Source: Actinoplanes italicus
GTDB taxonomy: Bacteria; Actinomycetota; Actinomycetes; Mycobacteriales; Micromonosporaceae
Direction of reading: 5' to 3'
Assembly (NCBI RefSeq): GCF_003001815.1
Contig: NZ_PVMZ01000003.1
Span: forward strand, 248,001-312,000
Length of the DNA stretch: 64,000 bases
Below, in pieces: positions 30,344 to 39,656 of this stretch (positions are counted from its first letter, which is position 1; each line of letters opens with the position of its first letter). The notes below the pieces were generated by a model. The model saw only the letters and a program-made list of their open reading frames with translations, was not told where the DNA came from and did not search any database. Made by a program: the position numbers and the translations under genes.

Positions 30344-31986
30344 GCGATCACATCACTGAGATCGTCATCTTCACGCTGCTGTTCCTGCTGGTCAGTGGCA
30401 TGGGCTTCGTCGCCTCGCGGTGGCGGGCGCCGAAGGACATGGCCCACCTCGACGAGTGGGGGCTGGGCGGCCGCAGCTTCGGCGGCTGGATCACCTGGTT
30501 CCTCGTGGGTGGTGACCTGTACACGGCTTACACCTTCGTGGCCGTGCCCGCCCTGATCTTCGGCGCCGGGGCCGCGGGGTTCTTCGCGGTGCCCTACACC
30601 GTGATCATCTACCCGCTGTTCTTCCTCATCCTGATCCGGCTCTGGTCGGTGTCACACCGGCACGGCTTCGTCACGCCGGCCGACTTCGTCCGCACCCGGT
30701 TCGACTCGCCGACCCTCGCGCTCGTCGTCGCCATCACCGGAATCGTGGCGACCATGCCGTACATCGCCCTGCAGTTGATCGGTATCGAAGCCGTTCTCAA
30801 GACGATGGGCGTCACCGGTGACAGTGTCCTGGCCCGGCATCTGCCGATCATCATCGCGTTCGCGATCCTGGCCGCCTACACCTACCAGTCGGGGCTGCGC
30901 GCGCCGGCGCTGATCGCGTTCGTCAAAGACACCCTGATCTACATCGTGATCATCGTGGCCGTCATCTGGTTGCCCTACAAGCTGGGCGGCTGGAACGCGA
31001 TTTTCGACGCCGCCGACGCGAAGTTCCAGGCGTCACCGTCACCCAATGACGGCATCATCCTCAACGCCAACAACCAGGTCCAATACTTCACCCTGGCGCT
31101 CGGCTCGGCGCTCGCGCTCTTCCTCTACCCGCACAGCATCACCGGTGTGCTGGCCAGTAAGAACCGGGACGTCATCAAGCGCAACATGAGCGCGCTCCCC
31201 GCGTACAGCCTTCTCCTTGGTCTGATCGCGCTTCTCGGGTACATGGCCATCGCCGCCGGCGTGAAGCCGCTGCCCGGGACCAATCCCGGCACCGTCGACA
31301 GCAACACGGTCGTGCCGGTCCTCTTCGACCAGCAGTTCCCGGCCTGGTTCACCGGCGTCGCCTTCGCGGCCATCGGCATCGGCGCGCTGGTCCCGGCCGC
31401 GATCATGTCGATCGCCGCGGCGAACCTGTTCACCCGCAACATCTACAAGGAGTACCTGCGCAAGGACGCCACCCACGCGCAGGAGGCGAACGTCGCCAAG
31501 ATCACCTCGCTGGTGGTGAAGATCGGCGCGGTCGCCTGCATCGTCTTCCTCGACCCGCAGTTCTCCATCGACCTGCAGCTGATCGGCGGCGTGATCATCC
31601 TGCAGACGGCGCCCGCCGTGGTGATCGGCCTCTACACCCGCTGGCTGCACCGGGGCGCGCTCATCGCCGGCTGGGCGGCCGGCATGGGGATCGGCTTCTG
31701 GATGCTCTGGCAGATCCCGAACGCCGCCACCGGCCGCAAGCACTTCGGCGGTTCGGCGTTCCCGCTGTCCGAGTTCGGCTTCGACACCACCCGCACGATC
31801 TATGTGGGCTTCGTGGCCGTGCTGGTCAACGCCCTTGTCGCGGCCATCGTGACGCTCGCTCTGCGGGCCGCGAAGACGCCCGAGGGCGTGGACGGCACCG
31901 AGCCGTCCGACTACCTCGCCGACGAGGGCGACCCTCGCATCGAGCGGCAGCGCACCACCCCGGTCGACAACGTCTCCTCGACCTGA
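30340..31986 (+). CDS. sodium:solute symporter (monocarboxylate/MctP-like)
   Basis: 548 residues with about 13 membrane helices across the length. SSS-family features are clear: DEWGLGGRSFGGWITWFLVG, then GDLYTAYTFVAVPALIFGAG, HGFVTPADFVRTRF, and the central AFAAIGIGALVPAAIMSIAA. DUF3311-SSS pairs are usually carriers for monocarboxylates such as pyruvate or acetate; the substrate here is inferred. The C-terminus is a short cytoplasmic tail. Confidence 0.9.
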   Translation: MSDHITEIVIFTLLFLLVSGMGFVASRWRAPKDMAHLDEWGLGGRSFGGWITWFLVGGDLYTAYTFVAVPALIFGAGAAGFFAVPYTVIIYPLFFLILIRLWSVSHRHGFVTPADFVRTRFDSPTLALVVAITGIVATMPYIALQLIGIEAVLKTMGVTGDSVLARHLPIIIAFAILAAYTYQSGLRAPALIAFVKDTLIYIVIIVAVIWLPYKLGGWNAIFDAADAKFQASPSPNDGIILNANNQVQYFTLALGSALALFLYPHSITGVLASKNRDVIKRNMSALPAYSLLLGLIALLGYMAIAAGVKPLPGTNPGTVDSNTVVPVLFDQQFPAWFTGVAFAAIGIGALVPAAIMSIAAANLFTRNIYKEYLRKDATHAQEANVAKITSLVVKIGAVACIVFLDPQFSIDLQLIGGVIILQTAPAVVIGLYTRWLHRGALIAGWAAGMGIGFWMLWQIPNAATGRKHFGGSAFPLSEFGFDTTRTIYVGFVAVLVNALVAAIVTLALRAAKTPEGVDGTEPSDYLADEGDPRIERQRTTPVDNVSST

Positions 31987-32073
31987 TCATTTTCGGTTTG
32001 CGGCGGGCTGCTCATCGCCAGCCCGTCGCTCCGGCCCGCCGCGATCCGGTGTCTCCGGTCCGCCGCGTTCCCG

Positions 32074-32757
32074 TCATCTCCCGGATCCAAGATCAACAAT
32101 CATCCTCCGGTACGCCCCACCTGCGGCCGGCCATTGCAGAATCTCCGTCCGGCCGCCACCGGTGTGCACGGTCAGGTGGTCTTCGGCCTGTCGCAGTTCG
32201 GCGACCGGTTCCGTGCCGTCGAGCAGTCGCAGGACTCCGCCGAGCGGCAGGATCGCCGCGGCGGCCGCCAGGTCTTCAGTGCTTCCGTGCACGTCGGCGC
32301 TTCCGTGTGCTCCGGTCCTCTCCGGTGACCCGATCGTCCGGGGCGCCGGCTTCGGGGCCGGGCGCAGCCACAGATCGAGCGCACCCGGCCGGTCGACGAT
32401 CTCCAGCGCTCCGGCGGCCACGCGCCAGCCCACGCTCGGATCCGGACCCGGGCACCGGCTCGCGGGCGGGCCCAGCAGCTCGGCTACCTGATCTATAGCG
32501 GCCACGAACTCGTCGCGCCGGGCCAGCACAGCCGTACCCGCCCGCTGCTTGATGATCAGGTAGACGGCAGTCACCTCGTCCCGGAACAGGAACGCCCCCG
32601 CCCGGCCCGGCACCGCGTCGAACTCGCAGCTCACGGTGCCCTCCAGCGGTGCCCGGTAGACCCAGCCCGCAGCCGTGACCAGCCCTTCCAGCTCGCCCAC
32701 GGTCCAGCCCCAGCCGCCACCGGCGAACGCGGCCACGGCTCGATCCAGCACCCCCAC
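32074..32757 (-). CDS. hypothetical protein, TY-Chap/DUF6301-like
   Basis: 227 residues from the GTG at 32757, with a purine-rich GGGGGTGG upstream; a GTG at 32820 would add 21 residues lacking coding character. The protein starts VGVLDRAVAAFAGGGWGWTV and ELEGLVTAAGWVYRAPLEGT, a pattern found in uncharacterised actinobacterial proteins. A middle Pro/Ala-rich stretch and a beta-rich C-terminus follow. No catalytic motif. Function unknown. Confidence 0.55.
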   Translation of the reverse strand: MGVLDRAVAAFAGGGWGWTVGELEGLVTAAGWVYRAPLEGTVSCEFDAVPGRAGAFLFRDEVTAVYLIIKQRAGTAVLARRDEFVAAIDQVAELLGPPASRCPGPDPSVGWRVAAGALEIVDRPGALDLWLRPAPKPAPRTIGSPERTGAHGSADVHGSTEDLAAAAAILPLGGVLRLLDGTEPVAELRQAEDHLTVHTGGGRTEILQWPAAGGAYRRMIVDLGSGR

Positions 32758-32933
32758 GCCACCCCCGTTCGCCGTGTCCGGCGGCCATTCTCGCTGACGA
32801 AAGTCACATCGCCGGGGCACGTGACGGTTAGGGCGTACGCGAGACGAATTTCAGTATTCGTCCGAGTCGGGCCTTTAGTTCGGTAGCGTCGGGTTCTGCA
32901 CCGCCCGACCGCCTTCCCGCCAGGAGCTCAGCG

Positions 32934-33662
32934 TTGCCCACCCAGACGACTCTGACGCAGCAGTTCGCGACCGAATATGCCAAGGACGCGGTGCCCGGCA
33001 TGCTCAGGGCCATCCGGACCATCAAACGTGCCAACAACCTGATCCTCGTCGGCGCGCTGGCCGCCAGTTACCTGCACCAGGCCCACTACCTGGCGACACT
33101 CGGCGCCGGAATGTTCGCCTGGATCGTGCCGGCCGTCTTCGACCTGGCCATGCTCTCCATGCTGACCATCGCCCACACCGCCGGCATGGCCGCCGACGCC
33201 AAACGGGCAGCCATGAAGATCCTCGCCATCGTCGTGATCATCTCGGCCGCCGTGAACTTCGCCGCCCCCGGCCCACTCGGCCTCCGCATCATCTTCGCCC
33301 TGGTCGTAGGCCTGGTAGCCGGAGTCGAATGGGTCGCCGCCAAGATCCGTCCCGACTTCGCCGCCATCGAGGCCCGCGAGGTCGCCGTGATCACCGAGGT
33401 CCGCCCGAACCGCAAACTCGACCCCGACGTGGCCAAGGCCCGCGCCGCGAAGGCCGCCGCCACCCGCCGGGCCAAACAGGAGGCCGCCGAGGCCTCGGCG
33501 CGCGCGGCCGAGGAGGCGGCCCGGGCCCGCGCCGCCCGAGCCGCCGAAAAGGCCAAGGCCCGCGCCGACAAGGAGGCCCTGCAGCAGTCCGAGCTGGACC
33601 GCTTCCTACGGGAGGGCCGAGCCGAATACGACGAGATCGTCGGAGCCCACCGCGCCACCTGA
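32934..33662 (+). CDS. DUF2637-like membrane protein with Ala/Arg-rich coiled tail
   Basis: 242 residues from a TTG with CAGGAG ahead. Four hydrophobic helices lie between residues 35 and 135 (LILVGALAASYLHQAHYLAT; FAWIVPAVFDLAMLSMLTIA; ILAIVVIISAAVNFAAPG; IIFALVVGLVAGVEWVAA). The last 90 residues are almost only Ala, Arg, Glu and Lys, a long charged helix or coiled coil. The membrane part resembles Spd/DUF2637 proteins, although no mobile element is apparent here. Function unknown. Confidence 0.65.
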   Translation: MPTQTTLTQQFATEYAKDAVPGMLRAIRTIKRANNLILVGALAASYLHQAHYLATLGAGMFAWIVPAVFDLAMLSMLTIAHTAGMAADAKRAAMKILAIVVIISAAVNFAAPGPLGLRIIFALVVGLVAGVEWVAAKIRPDFAAIEAREVAVITEVRPNRKLDPDVAKARAAKAAATRRAKQEAAEASARAAEEAARARAARAAEKAKARADKEALQQSELDRFLREGRAEYDEIVGAHRAT

Positions 33663-33691
33663 CGCGCCCTGCGATGCGCCACCGCCCTGCT

Positions 33692-33716
33692 CGCCCTGCC
33701 GAGTGCCGGCAGGGCG
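33692..33716. terminator. hairpin between convergent membrane-protein gene and RNase P RNA
   Basis: Arms CGCCCTGCC (33692-33700) and GGCAGGGCG (33708-33716) pair perfectly around a 7-base loop. It lies after the plus-strand stop at 33662 and beyond the 3' end of the minus-strand rnpB, so it may serve both. Confidence 0.6.
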
Positions 33717-33762
33717 CGCCGCGGTGAGGCCGCCGCGCATGGCCGGCGGTGCGATGAAAGGG

Positions 33763-34177
33763 CGGCGGACGAGCCGGCGTGTACGCCGGATTCTGTACCG
33801 GCGACCGGGGTCGCCGGTGGCGGCCATCCATCTAGGCCTGCCGTTGCCGGCAGGCTCGAGCAGCCTACCCGCAGGCTCGGGCGAGCAGCCCTCAAACGCC
33901 TGCGCCGGCCCTCGCCATGCGGCTCGGGCCTTGCTTGGCCTTGCTCCGGGTGGGGTTTACCGAGCCACCCCGGTCACCCGGGGTGCTGGTGAGCTCTTAC
34001 CTCACCGTTTCACCCTTACCGATGGCGTACGCCCTCGGCGGTCTGTTTTCTGTGGCACTTTCCCGCGGGTCGCCCCGGGTTGCCGTTAACAACCACCCTG
34101 CTCTGCGGAGTCCGGACGTTCCTCGGCGGCACTTTTGCGGGTGCCGACGCGACCGCCCAACCGACTCGTCCGTCGCG
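33763..34177 (-). ncRNA. rnpB: RNase P RNA, bacterial class A
   Basis: About 415 nt on the minus strand. The universally conserved GAGGAACGTCCGGACTCC region (complement of about 34106-34123), GGTAAGGGTGAAA, GAGGTAAGAGCTCACCAG and the 3' ACAGAATCCGG (complement near 33786-33796) are all present in order. The ends pair as P1 (ACGGACGAGTCGG with CCGGCTCGTCCGC). It is the catalytic RNA that matures tRNA 5' ends. Exact termini are estimated to within about 10 nt. Confidence 0.95.
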
Positions 34178-34325
34178 CCGCAATCTTACGTGCCCGCCTG
34201 TCACGCCCTCGGCCCGGCCGGTCGGGCGTGCCGGTGTCCACGTTCTGAGGCGGTGACACCGCGGGTCGGGCGTAGCGGAGATCAGTGGGCCCGGGCGGGC
34301 GGAAAGCCGTAGATTCACCGGCACC

Positions 34326-35093
34326 ATGGATCTCACGCACATCCTGCTGCTGGTCGCGGCCGGGTTCGCGGCCGGGGCGGTCAACGCCATCGCCGGGGGC
34401 GGGTCGCTCATCACCTTTCCGACGCTGATCGCTACCGGACTTCCGACGGTCGAGGCGAACGTGACCAACTCGGTTTCGGTGTTCCCGGGGTACCTGTCGA
34501 GCGTCTTCGGCAGCCGGGCCGATCTCGCCGGGCAGGGCAGGCGGGCCCGGGTCACGATTCCGGCGGCGGCGCTGGGTACGGCGGCGGGGTGCGCGCTGCT
34601 CCTGCTCACTCCGGCGCGGGCGTTCGAGGTGGTCGTGCCGTTCCTGGTGCTGGGGGCGGCGGCGACGCTGGCGTTTCAGGAGCGGCTGCGTGGCCTGGTC
34701 GGACACCCGCGCGGGATGTCGCCGCGGCGGGCCGGGGTGGTGTTGCAGGCGACGGTTTTCGTGGGCGCGATCTACGGTGGTTACTTCGGGGCGGCGCTCG
34801 GTGTGATGTATGTGGCGGCGCTGGCCCTGATCATCGACGAGGACCTGAAGCGGATCAACGCGCTGAAGAACGTGCTGTCGGCCACGGTGGGCCTGGTGAC
34901 GCTGGTGGTCTTCGCGACGTTCGCGACGGTCGACTGGGCTGCGGCGGTCACGCTCGCCCCTGCCACGATCATCGGTGGGTACGTCGGCGCGCGTCTCGCC
35001 CGGCGGCTGCCGCAGCGGGTCCTGCAAATTCTGATCGTCTCTTTCGGGACGGCCATCGGACTGGTCCTCTTCTACCGGGCATTTCTGGCCTGA
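34326..35093 (+). CDS. TauE/SafE (TSUP) family permease
   Basis: 255 residues with about eight membrane helices. The start LLLVAAGFAAGAVNAIAGGG, then SLITFPTLIATGLPTVEANV, is the N-terminal TSUP motif and is repeated in relaxed form in the second half (ATVFVGAIYGGYFGAALGVM). Members export sulfite or organosulfur anions; the substrate here is not known. Its 3' end overlaps the convergent TIR-like gene by 22 bp. Confidence 0.9.
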   Translation: MDLTHILLLVAAGFAAGAVNAIAGGGSLITFPTLIATGLPTVEANVTNSVSVFPGYLSSVFGSRADLAGQGRRARVTIPAAALGTAAGCALLLLTPARAFEVVVPFLVLGAAATLAFQERLRGLVGHPRGMSPRRAGVVLQATVFVGAIYGGYFGAALGVMYVAALALIIDEDLKRINALKNVLSATVGLVTLVVFATFATVDWAAAVTLAPATIIGGYVGARLARRLPQRVLQILIVSFGTAIGLVLFYRAFLA

Positions 35094-35527
35094 CCGGAAT
35101 CCGCGAATGACCCATCGCGCGAAAACGGGACGGCGGGCAGGCCGTGGGTCCGGACCTTCTCGCGGCGGACACCACCGGCGAGATTGAGCAGAACCTCCAG
35201 GGCCTCCTCCTCGTCGAGACCGTGCAGGTTGCGGCAGGGCAGGGCGCGCAACGCGCGGGGTGCCTCGCACGCGTCGAGACGCAGGGTGATCAGACGGCCG
35301 ACGAGAGCGGGGGAGCGGACCAGCAGCTCCCAGTCGGTGGCGACGGCCCGGTGCTCGGCGGAGAGCAGCAGCAGGATGGGTCCGGTGCCGCTGTGCCGGG
35401 CCTCGGTGAGGCGCTGCGCGAAGGTCGCGTCGGCCGGGTCGAGGACCACCTCGTGGCCCGCGGCACGCAGCGAATTGGCGATCCACTCTGCCCACGGCTC
35501 ATCGGCGAGCGGGTGGGAGATGAGCAC
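35072..35527 (-). CDS. TIR-like domain protein
   Basis: 151 residues from the GTG at 35527, chosen because GGAGG is 7 bases upstream. The fold reads as TIR: a first strand VLISHPLADEPWAEWIANSL, then RAAGHEVVLDPADATFAQRL, then GTGPILLLLSAEHRAVATDW and LITLRLDACEAPRALRALPC. Only this domain is present, with a short C-terminal tail. Actinobacterial TIR proteins act as NAD-cleaving effectors or adaptors. The catalytic Glu cannot be placed with confidence, so activity is open. Confidence 0.65.
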   Translation of the reverse strand: MLISHPLADEPWAEWIANSLRAAGHEVVLDPADATFAQRLTEARHSGTGPILLLLSAEHRAVATDWELLVRSPALVGRLITLRLDACEAPRALRALPCRNLHGLDEEEALEVLLNLAGGVRREKVRTHGLPAVPFSRDGSFADSGQARNAR

Positions 35528-35740
35528 GGGCACACCTCCAGCATGCCGGACGGTAGTCCATAGTGCTCGATGGGGTTTGCGTCGCCACTCGACCGCATGG
35601 TGTGAGAATGTCGTCCGTTGACGTGCAACTTGCACAACTCATAGTGTCGGGGTCGTGACGGCGGGTGCATCCTTGAGCGAACAGGGACCGCGGAGTCACG
35701 GGGGAAATGCTGACAAAGCATCACAATCGAGGAGCGCTCG

Positions 35741-36799
35741 ATGACTGTCGCGATCGGGATCAATGGACTCGGGCGGATCGGCCGAAGTTTGACCCGGATC
35801 GTGGCTTCCATGCCAAACCCGGGTGTGGAGATCGCCGCGGTGAACGACATCGCCACGACCGACAAGCTGGCGTACGGCCTGCGCCGCGACAGCATCCGCG
35901 GTGCGTTCCCCGGCACGGTGACCGCCCGCGGTGACTACCTCGTGGTGAACGACCACGCCATCCGGGCTTTCCACCACGAGCGCCCGGAGCGGATCCCGTG
36001 GGCCGAACACGGTGTCGACGTGGTGATCGAGGCGACCGGCCGGTTCCGGGCCGGCACCACGGCCCGCAAGCACATCACGCACGGCGGCGCCCGCAAGGTG
36101 GTGATCAGCGCCTCCGCCGACGACCCGGACGCGTTCCTGGTGTTCGGGGCCAACCATCAGAGCTACGACCCGGAGGCGCACGACGTCGTCTCTCCTGCCT
36201 CGTGCGGGGTCAACGCGCTCACCGTGATGGCGAAGGTGCTGCTCGACCGGTTCGGGCTGCGGTCGGTGAACACCTCGGTGATCCTGGCCAGTCAGGGCTG
36301 GCAGCGGGTGCAGGACTCGATGGTCGGCACCTCGCGGGACGACCCACGGCTGGGCCGGGCCGCCGGGGAGAGCATCATCCCGCACAACTACGTGGTCGGT
36401 GACCTGGTCCGTGTCGCGCTGCCGGAGATCGGCGAGATGCGTTACAGCTACTACTGCGTGCCCACCCCGATCGGCTCGCTGGCCGAGCTCTCCGGCCAGA
36501 CCGACCGCCCGGTCACGGCCGAGGAGGTCAACCGGGCGATGGCCGAGGCGGCGGCCGGGCCGCTGCGCGGAGTGCTCGCCTACGACCCCGACCCGACGGT
36601 TTCCATCGACGTGAAGAACTGCTCGGCGTCCTGCCTGTTCGACCCGTCCGGCACGCAGACCACGGCCGACGGCGGGGTGAAGGTGCGCGGCTGGTTCGAC
36701 AACGAGTGGGGCTTCTCCAACCGTTTGCTGGACCTGGCCAAGCTCGTGGGCGAACGTTCACCGGTCGGGTCGAGCCGGGTCTCCTGGAGCGTGGCCTAG
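35741..36799 (+). CDS. GAPDH-like protein lacking the catalytic His and phosphate loop
   Basis: 352 residues. The NAD-binding half is standard (IGINGLGRIGRSL, VNDIATTDKLAYGLRRDS, VVIEATGRFR). The active-site region reads SPASCGVNAL in place of SNASCTTN: the Cys stays but neighbours change. Where GAPDH has a HAYT catalytic His, this has ILASQGWQ, and the STGAAK phosphate loop is replaced by IIPHNYVVGD. The C-terminal WFDNEWGFSNRL is conserved. It is unlikely to be the glycolytic enzyme. A different dehydrogenase or a non-catalytic redox sensor is possible. Confidence 0.8.
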   Translation: MTVAIGINGLGRIGRSLTRIVASMPNPGVEIAAVNDIATTDKLAYGLRRDSIRGAFPGTVTARGDYLVVNDHAIRAFHHERPERIPWAEHGVDVVIEATGRFRAGTTARKHITHGGARKVVISASADDPDAFLVFGANHQSYDPEAHDVVSPASCGVNALTVMAKVLLDRFGLRSVNTSVILASQGWQRVQDSMVGTSRDDPRLGRAAGESIIPHNYVVGDLVRVALPEIGEMRYSYYCVPTPIGSLAELSGQTDRPVTAEEVNRAMAEAAAGPLRGVLAYDPDPTVSIDVKNCSASCLFDPSGTQTTADGGVKVRGWFDNEWGFSNRLLDLAKLVGERSPVGSSRVSWSVA

Positions 36800-36823
36800 C
36801 CCGGCATCGCCTAGGCTTGCGCT

Positions 36824-37729
36824 GTGGTCGACTTGGCGGACGTGCGTGCCGCGGCGAAGCGCATCGACGGGCGGGTCCGGCGGACCCCGGTGCTCGCCGC
36901 CGGCCCGGACCGGTGGTTCAAGCTCGAGTTCACGCAGCACGCGGGGTCTTTCAAGACCCGCGGCATGATGAACCAGATCCTCGCGGGCGAGGTGTCCGCG
37001 GCCGGGCTGATCGCCGCGTCCGGTGGCAACGCCGGGCTGGCCGCCGCCTACGCGGCTCGCGAGCTGGGTCATCAGGTCGAGGTGTTCGTGCCGGTCACGG
37101 CCCCCGCGGTCAAGGTGGCGAAACTCGGCAAGCTCGGTGCCCGGGTGGTTCAGGAGGGCGGGGAGTACGCGGAGGCGTACGCGGCCGCAGTCGTGCGGGC
37201 CGCTGAGACCGGCGCCCGGTTCTGCCACGCCTACGACGACCCGGCGATGGTCGCGGGGAACGGAACGATCGGTCTCGAGCTGCAGGAACAGGTCGACTTC
37301 GACACGGTGCTGGTGGCGGTCGGCGGTGGCGGTCTCGTCGCCGGCCTGATCGCGGCCGTCTCGCGGAACGCCCGCATCGTGGCGGTCGAGCCGGTGGGCG
37401 CACGGGCCCTGTACGCCGCACTCGAAGCCGGCGAACCGGTCGACGTCGGAGTCGGCGGTGTCGCTGCCGATTCGCTCGGCGCCCGCCGGATCGGGGACAT
37501 CGCCTTCGGGCTGGCCCGAACCGCGAAGATCGACTCGGTGCTCGTGGACGACGCGGCGATCGTGGAGGCCCGTCGCAGGCTGTGGGACGAGCACCGGCTC
37601 GTCGTCGAGCACGGCACCGCAGCCGCCCAGGCCGCTCTGATCTCCGGCGCCTACCGCCCCGAACCGGGCGAACGGGTCGTCGTGCTGCTCTGCGGCGCCA
37701 ACACCGATCCCGCTGATCTGGCCACGTAG
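36824..37729 (+). CDS. PLP-dependent threonine/serine dehydratase-like enzyme
   Basis: 301 residues from a GTG 24 bp after the GAPDH-like gene, so probably co-transcribed. Type II PLP fold: substrate/Schiff-base motif HAGSFKTRGMMNQIL (Lys forms the aldimine), then ASGGNAGLAAAYAARELGHQ, and the glycine loop VAVGGGGLVAGLIA that holds the PLP phosphate. It lacks a C-terminal ACT domain, so it is likely not feedback regulated. It deaminates Thr, Ser or a related amino acid. Confidence 0.88.
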   Translation: MVDLADVRAAAKRIDGRVRRTPVLAAGPDRWFKLEFTQHAGSFKTRGMMNQILAGEVSAAGLIAASGGNAGLAAAYAARELGHQVEVFVPVTAPAVKVAKLGKLGARVVQEGGEYAEAYAAAVVRAAETGARFCHAYDDPAMVAGNGTIGLELQEQVDFDTVLVAVGGGGLVAGLIAAVSRNARIVAVEPVGARALYAALEAGEPVDVGVGGVAADSLGARRIGDIAFGLARTAKIDSVLVDDAAIVEARRRLWDEHRLVVEHGTAAAQAALISGAYRPEPGERVVVLLCGANTDPADLAT

Positions 37730-37756
37730 GCGGGCTGATTCGGCGAGGCTCTGCTG

Positions 37757-38905
37757 GTGACGGACGAAAAGCCCGAACCGGACGAGCGGCCTGAAGAGGC
37801 CGAGCAGCCCGAAAAGACCGGGAAGCCTTCGGCAGCGGAGACCTCGGTCAAACAATTCCGGCGGTTCGCGACAGCCGTCTGCGCGGTCGGCGTTCTGGTG
37901 CAGCTGCTGCTCACCGCGTACTACCTGGGCATGGGCCACCGGGCCGCGCCGCACGACCTGCCGGTCGGGCTGATCGCCGGCGCCGGCCAGCGCGGGTCGA
38001 TCACCGCCACGCTGGAGGAGAACGGCGCGTTCGCGGTCGCCGACTACGACTCGGCCGAGGCGCTGGTCACGGCGATCAAGCGGCGCGACGTGTACGGCGG
38101 AGTGGACGTCACCGGTGACGAGCCGATGCTCTACGTGGCCGGCGCGGCCGGTGCCTCGGCCTCGTCGCTGCTGCGGTCCACCTACAACAACGTCATGCAG
38201 CAGCAGAAGGCGCAGCAGCTCACGGCGACGGCGCGGGGCGGCGACACGGTCGGCGTCACCGTGGCCGAGTCGCTGATCGCGGCGCCGAAGGTGACCGACG
38301 TCGTGCCCCTGCCCGCGGACGACGTCAACGGGGTGTCGCTGGGCTTTCTGACTCAGGCGTTGTCACTGGGCGGCACGATCGCCTCCATGGGACTCGGGCG
38401 CCTCATTCCCCGTACCAGAAGATCATGGCGCCGTGGAGTCGCACATCTGGCCACACTGATCCTCTATGCGGTGGGGTCGGCCGCCGCGGTCCTGTGGTCG
38501 ATGAGCTGGTTCGGAGTGGGCGAGGGCGCCGACCAGGTCGAGATGCTCCTGATCTTCTCGCTGATCTCGCTGGCCGTGACGGGGTCGACCGCCGGTGCGG
38601 TGGCTCTGGTGGGCCCGGCCGGTGCGCTGGTCGGCGCCTTCTACTTCACGATCGGGACGGTGATCTCGGGCGCCAGCATCCTGCCGGAGTTCCTGCCGGC
38701 ATTCGGGCGGGAGCTGGGGGAGCACCTGCCGACCGGTGCGGGGGTCGAGGCGGTTCGTGACAATCTCTACTTTCCGGATGCGCACATCGGTGGTCATCTG
38801 ACCGTGCTGGTGCTCTACGCGGCGATCGGCTGCCTGATCGTGCTCATCACCAACATTCTTCCGAACCGGACAGACCGTACATCCGAGGTTGATCTGGGCC
38901 TGTGA
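37757..38905 (+). CDS. YhgE/Pip- or ABC-2-like membrane protein
   Basis: 382 residues. A charged N-terminus (about 30 residues, Glu/Pro/Lys rich) precedes one helix near 40-60. An extracytoplasmic region of about 140 residues follows, then six C-terminal helices (LGFLTQALSLGGTIASMGLG; HLATLILYAVGSAAAVLWSM; MLLIFSLISLAVTGSTAG; GALVGAFYFTIGTVISG; LTVLVLYAAIGCLIVLITNI). This one-plus-five/six topology is that of the YhgE/Pip and DUF3533 families linked to export or phage infection. Substrate unknown. Confidence 0.75.
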   Translation: MTDEKPEPDERPEEAEQPEKTGKPSAAETSVKQFRRFATAVCAVGVLVQLLLTAYYLGMGHRAAPHDLPVGLIAGAGQRGSITATLEENGAFAVADYDSAEALVTAIKRRDVYGGVDVTGDEPMLYVAGAAGASASSLLRSTYNNVMQQQKAQQLTATARGGDTVGVTVAESLIAAPKVTDVVPLPADDVNGVSLGFLTQALSLGGTIASMGLGRLIPRTRRSWRRGVAHLATLILYAVGSAAAVLWSMSWFGVGEGADQVEMLLIFSLISLAVTGSTAGAVALVGPAGALVGAFYFTIGTVISGASILPEFLPAFGRELGEHLPTGAGVEAVRDNLYFPDAHIGGHLTVLVLYAAIGCLIVLITNILPNRTDRTSEVDLGL

Positions 38906-38994
38906 TCGGCGACCCACCCGCAACCGTGGCCACCTCATGAACCGGCGCGTACGGTCGATCCGTACTTGAAGTGTCAAGTGCACAGGGAGAGGGC

Positions 38995-39603
38995 ATGCCG
39001 GTTCGTACGCGCGTCACCGTTCCGCTGGAGTTCCCCGACGGGTATCGCACCACCGCCGAGGTCGTCACCTTCACCGGTCTGTCCGACGGTAAGGAACACC
39101 TCGCACTCGCCCTCGGGGACGTCGCGAAGTCCGAGGTGCCGCTCGTGCGGCTGCACTCCGAGTGCATGACCGGCGATGTCTTCGGCTCGCAGCGCTGCGA
39201 CTGCGGCCCACAGCTGCGCGAGGCCGTGGAGCGCATCACCGAGGCCGGCGGCTACCTGCTCTACCTGCGCCAGGAGGGCCGTGGCATCGGGCTGTACGCG
39301 AAACTCGACGCCTACGCCCTGCAGGACACCGGGATGGACACCTACGAGGCGAACCGGGCTCTCGGGCACGCCGACGACGAGCGCGAATACACCGCCGCCG
39401 CGCAGATGCTCACCGCCCTCGGCGCCGAGGCGGTCGACCTGCTCACCAACAACCCGGACAAGTCCCGGCAGTTGCGTGAGCTCGGTGTCGACGTGCGGGC
39501 GGTCCGGCCGACCGGGGTGCACGCCTCCCCGGCGAACGTCCGCTACCTGCAGGCCAAGGTGGCCCACACCCAGCACACGATCGATCTGGCCCCCGCGTCC
39601 TGA
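38995..39603 (+). CDS. ribA: GTP cyclohydrolase II
   Basis: 202 residues from the ATG preceded by GGGAGAGG. The zinc-binding CMTGDVFGSQRCDCG, the catalytic RQEGRGIGLYAKLDAYALQD, the TYEANRALGHADDEREYTAA stretch and NNPDKSRQLRELGVDV are all canonical. It converts GTP to the first pyrimidine intermediate of riboflavin synthesis. It is a stand-alone RibA without the DHBP synthase domain. It lies apart from other rib genes, so it may be a second copy supporting a specialised pathway. Confidence 0.93.
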   Translation: MPVRTRVTVPLEFPDGYRTTAEVVTFTGLSDGKEHLALALGDVAKSEVPLVRLHSECMTGDVFGSQRCDCGPQLREAVERITEAGGYLLYLRQEGRGIGLYAKLDAYALQDTGMDTYEANRALGHADDEREYTAAAQMLTALGAEAVDLLTNNPDKSRQLRELGVDVRAVRPTGVHASPANVRYLQAKVAHTQHTIDLAPAS

Positions 39604-39656
39604 GTTTCTCGGCGGTTGCGCCTCAGATTCCCTGGGGCGCGCCGAACGGGTAAGGC

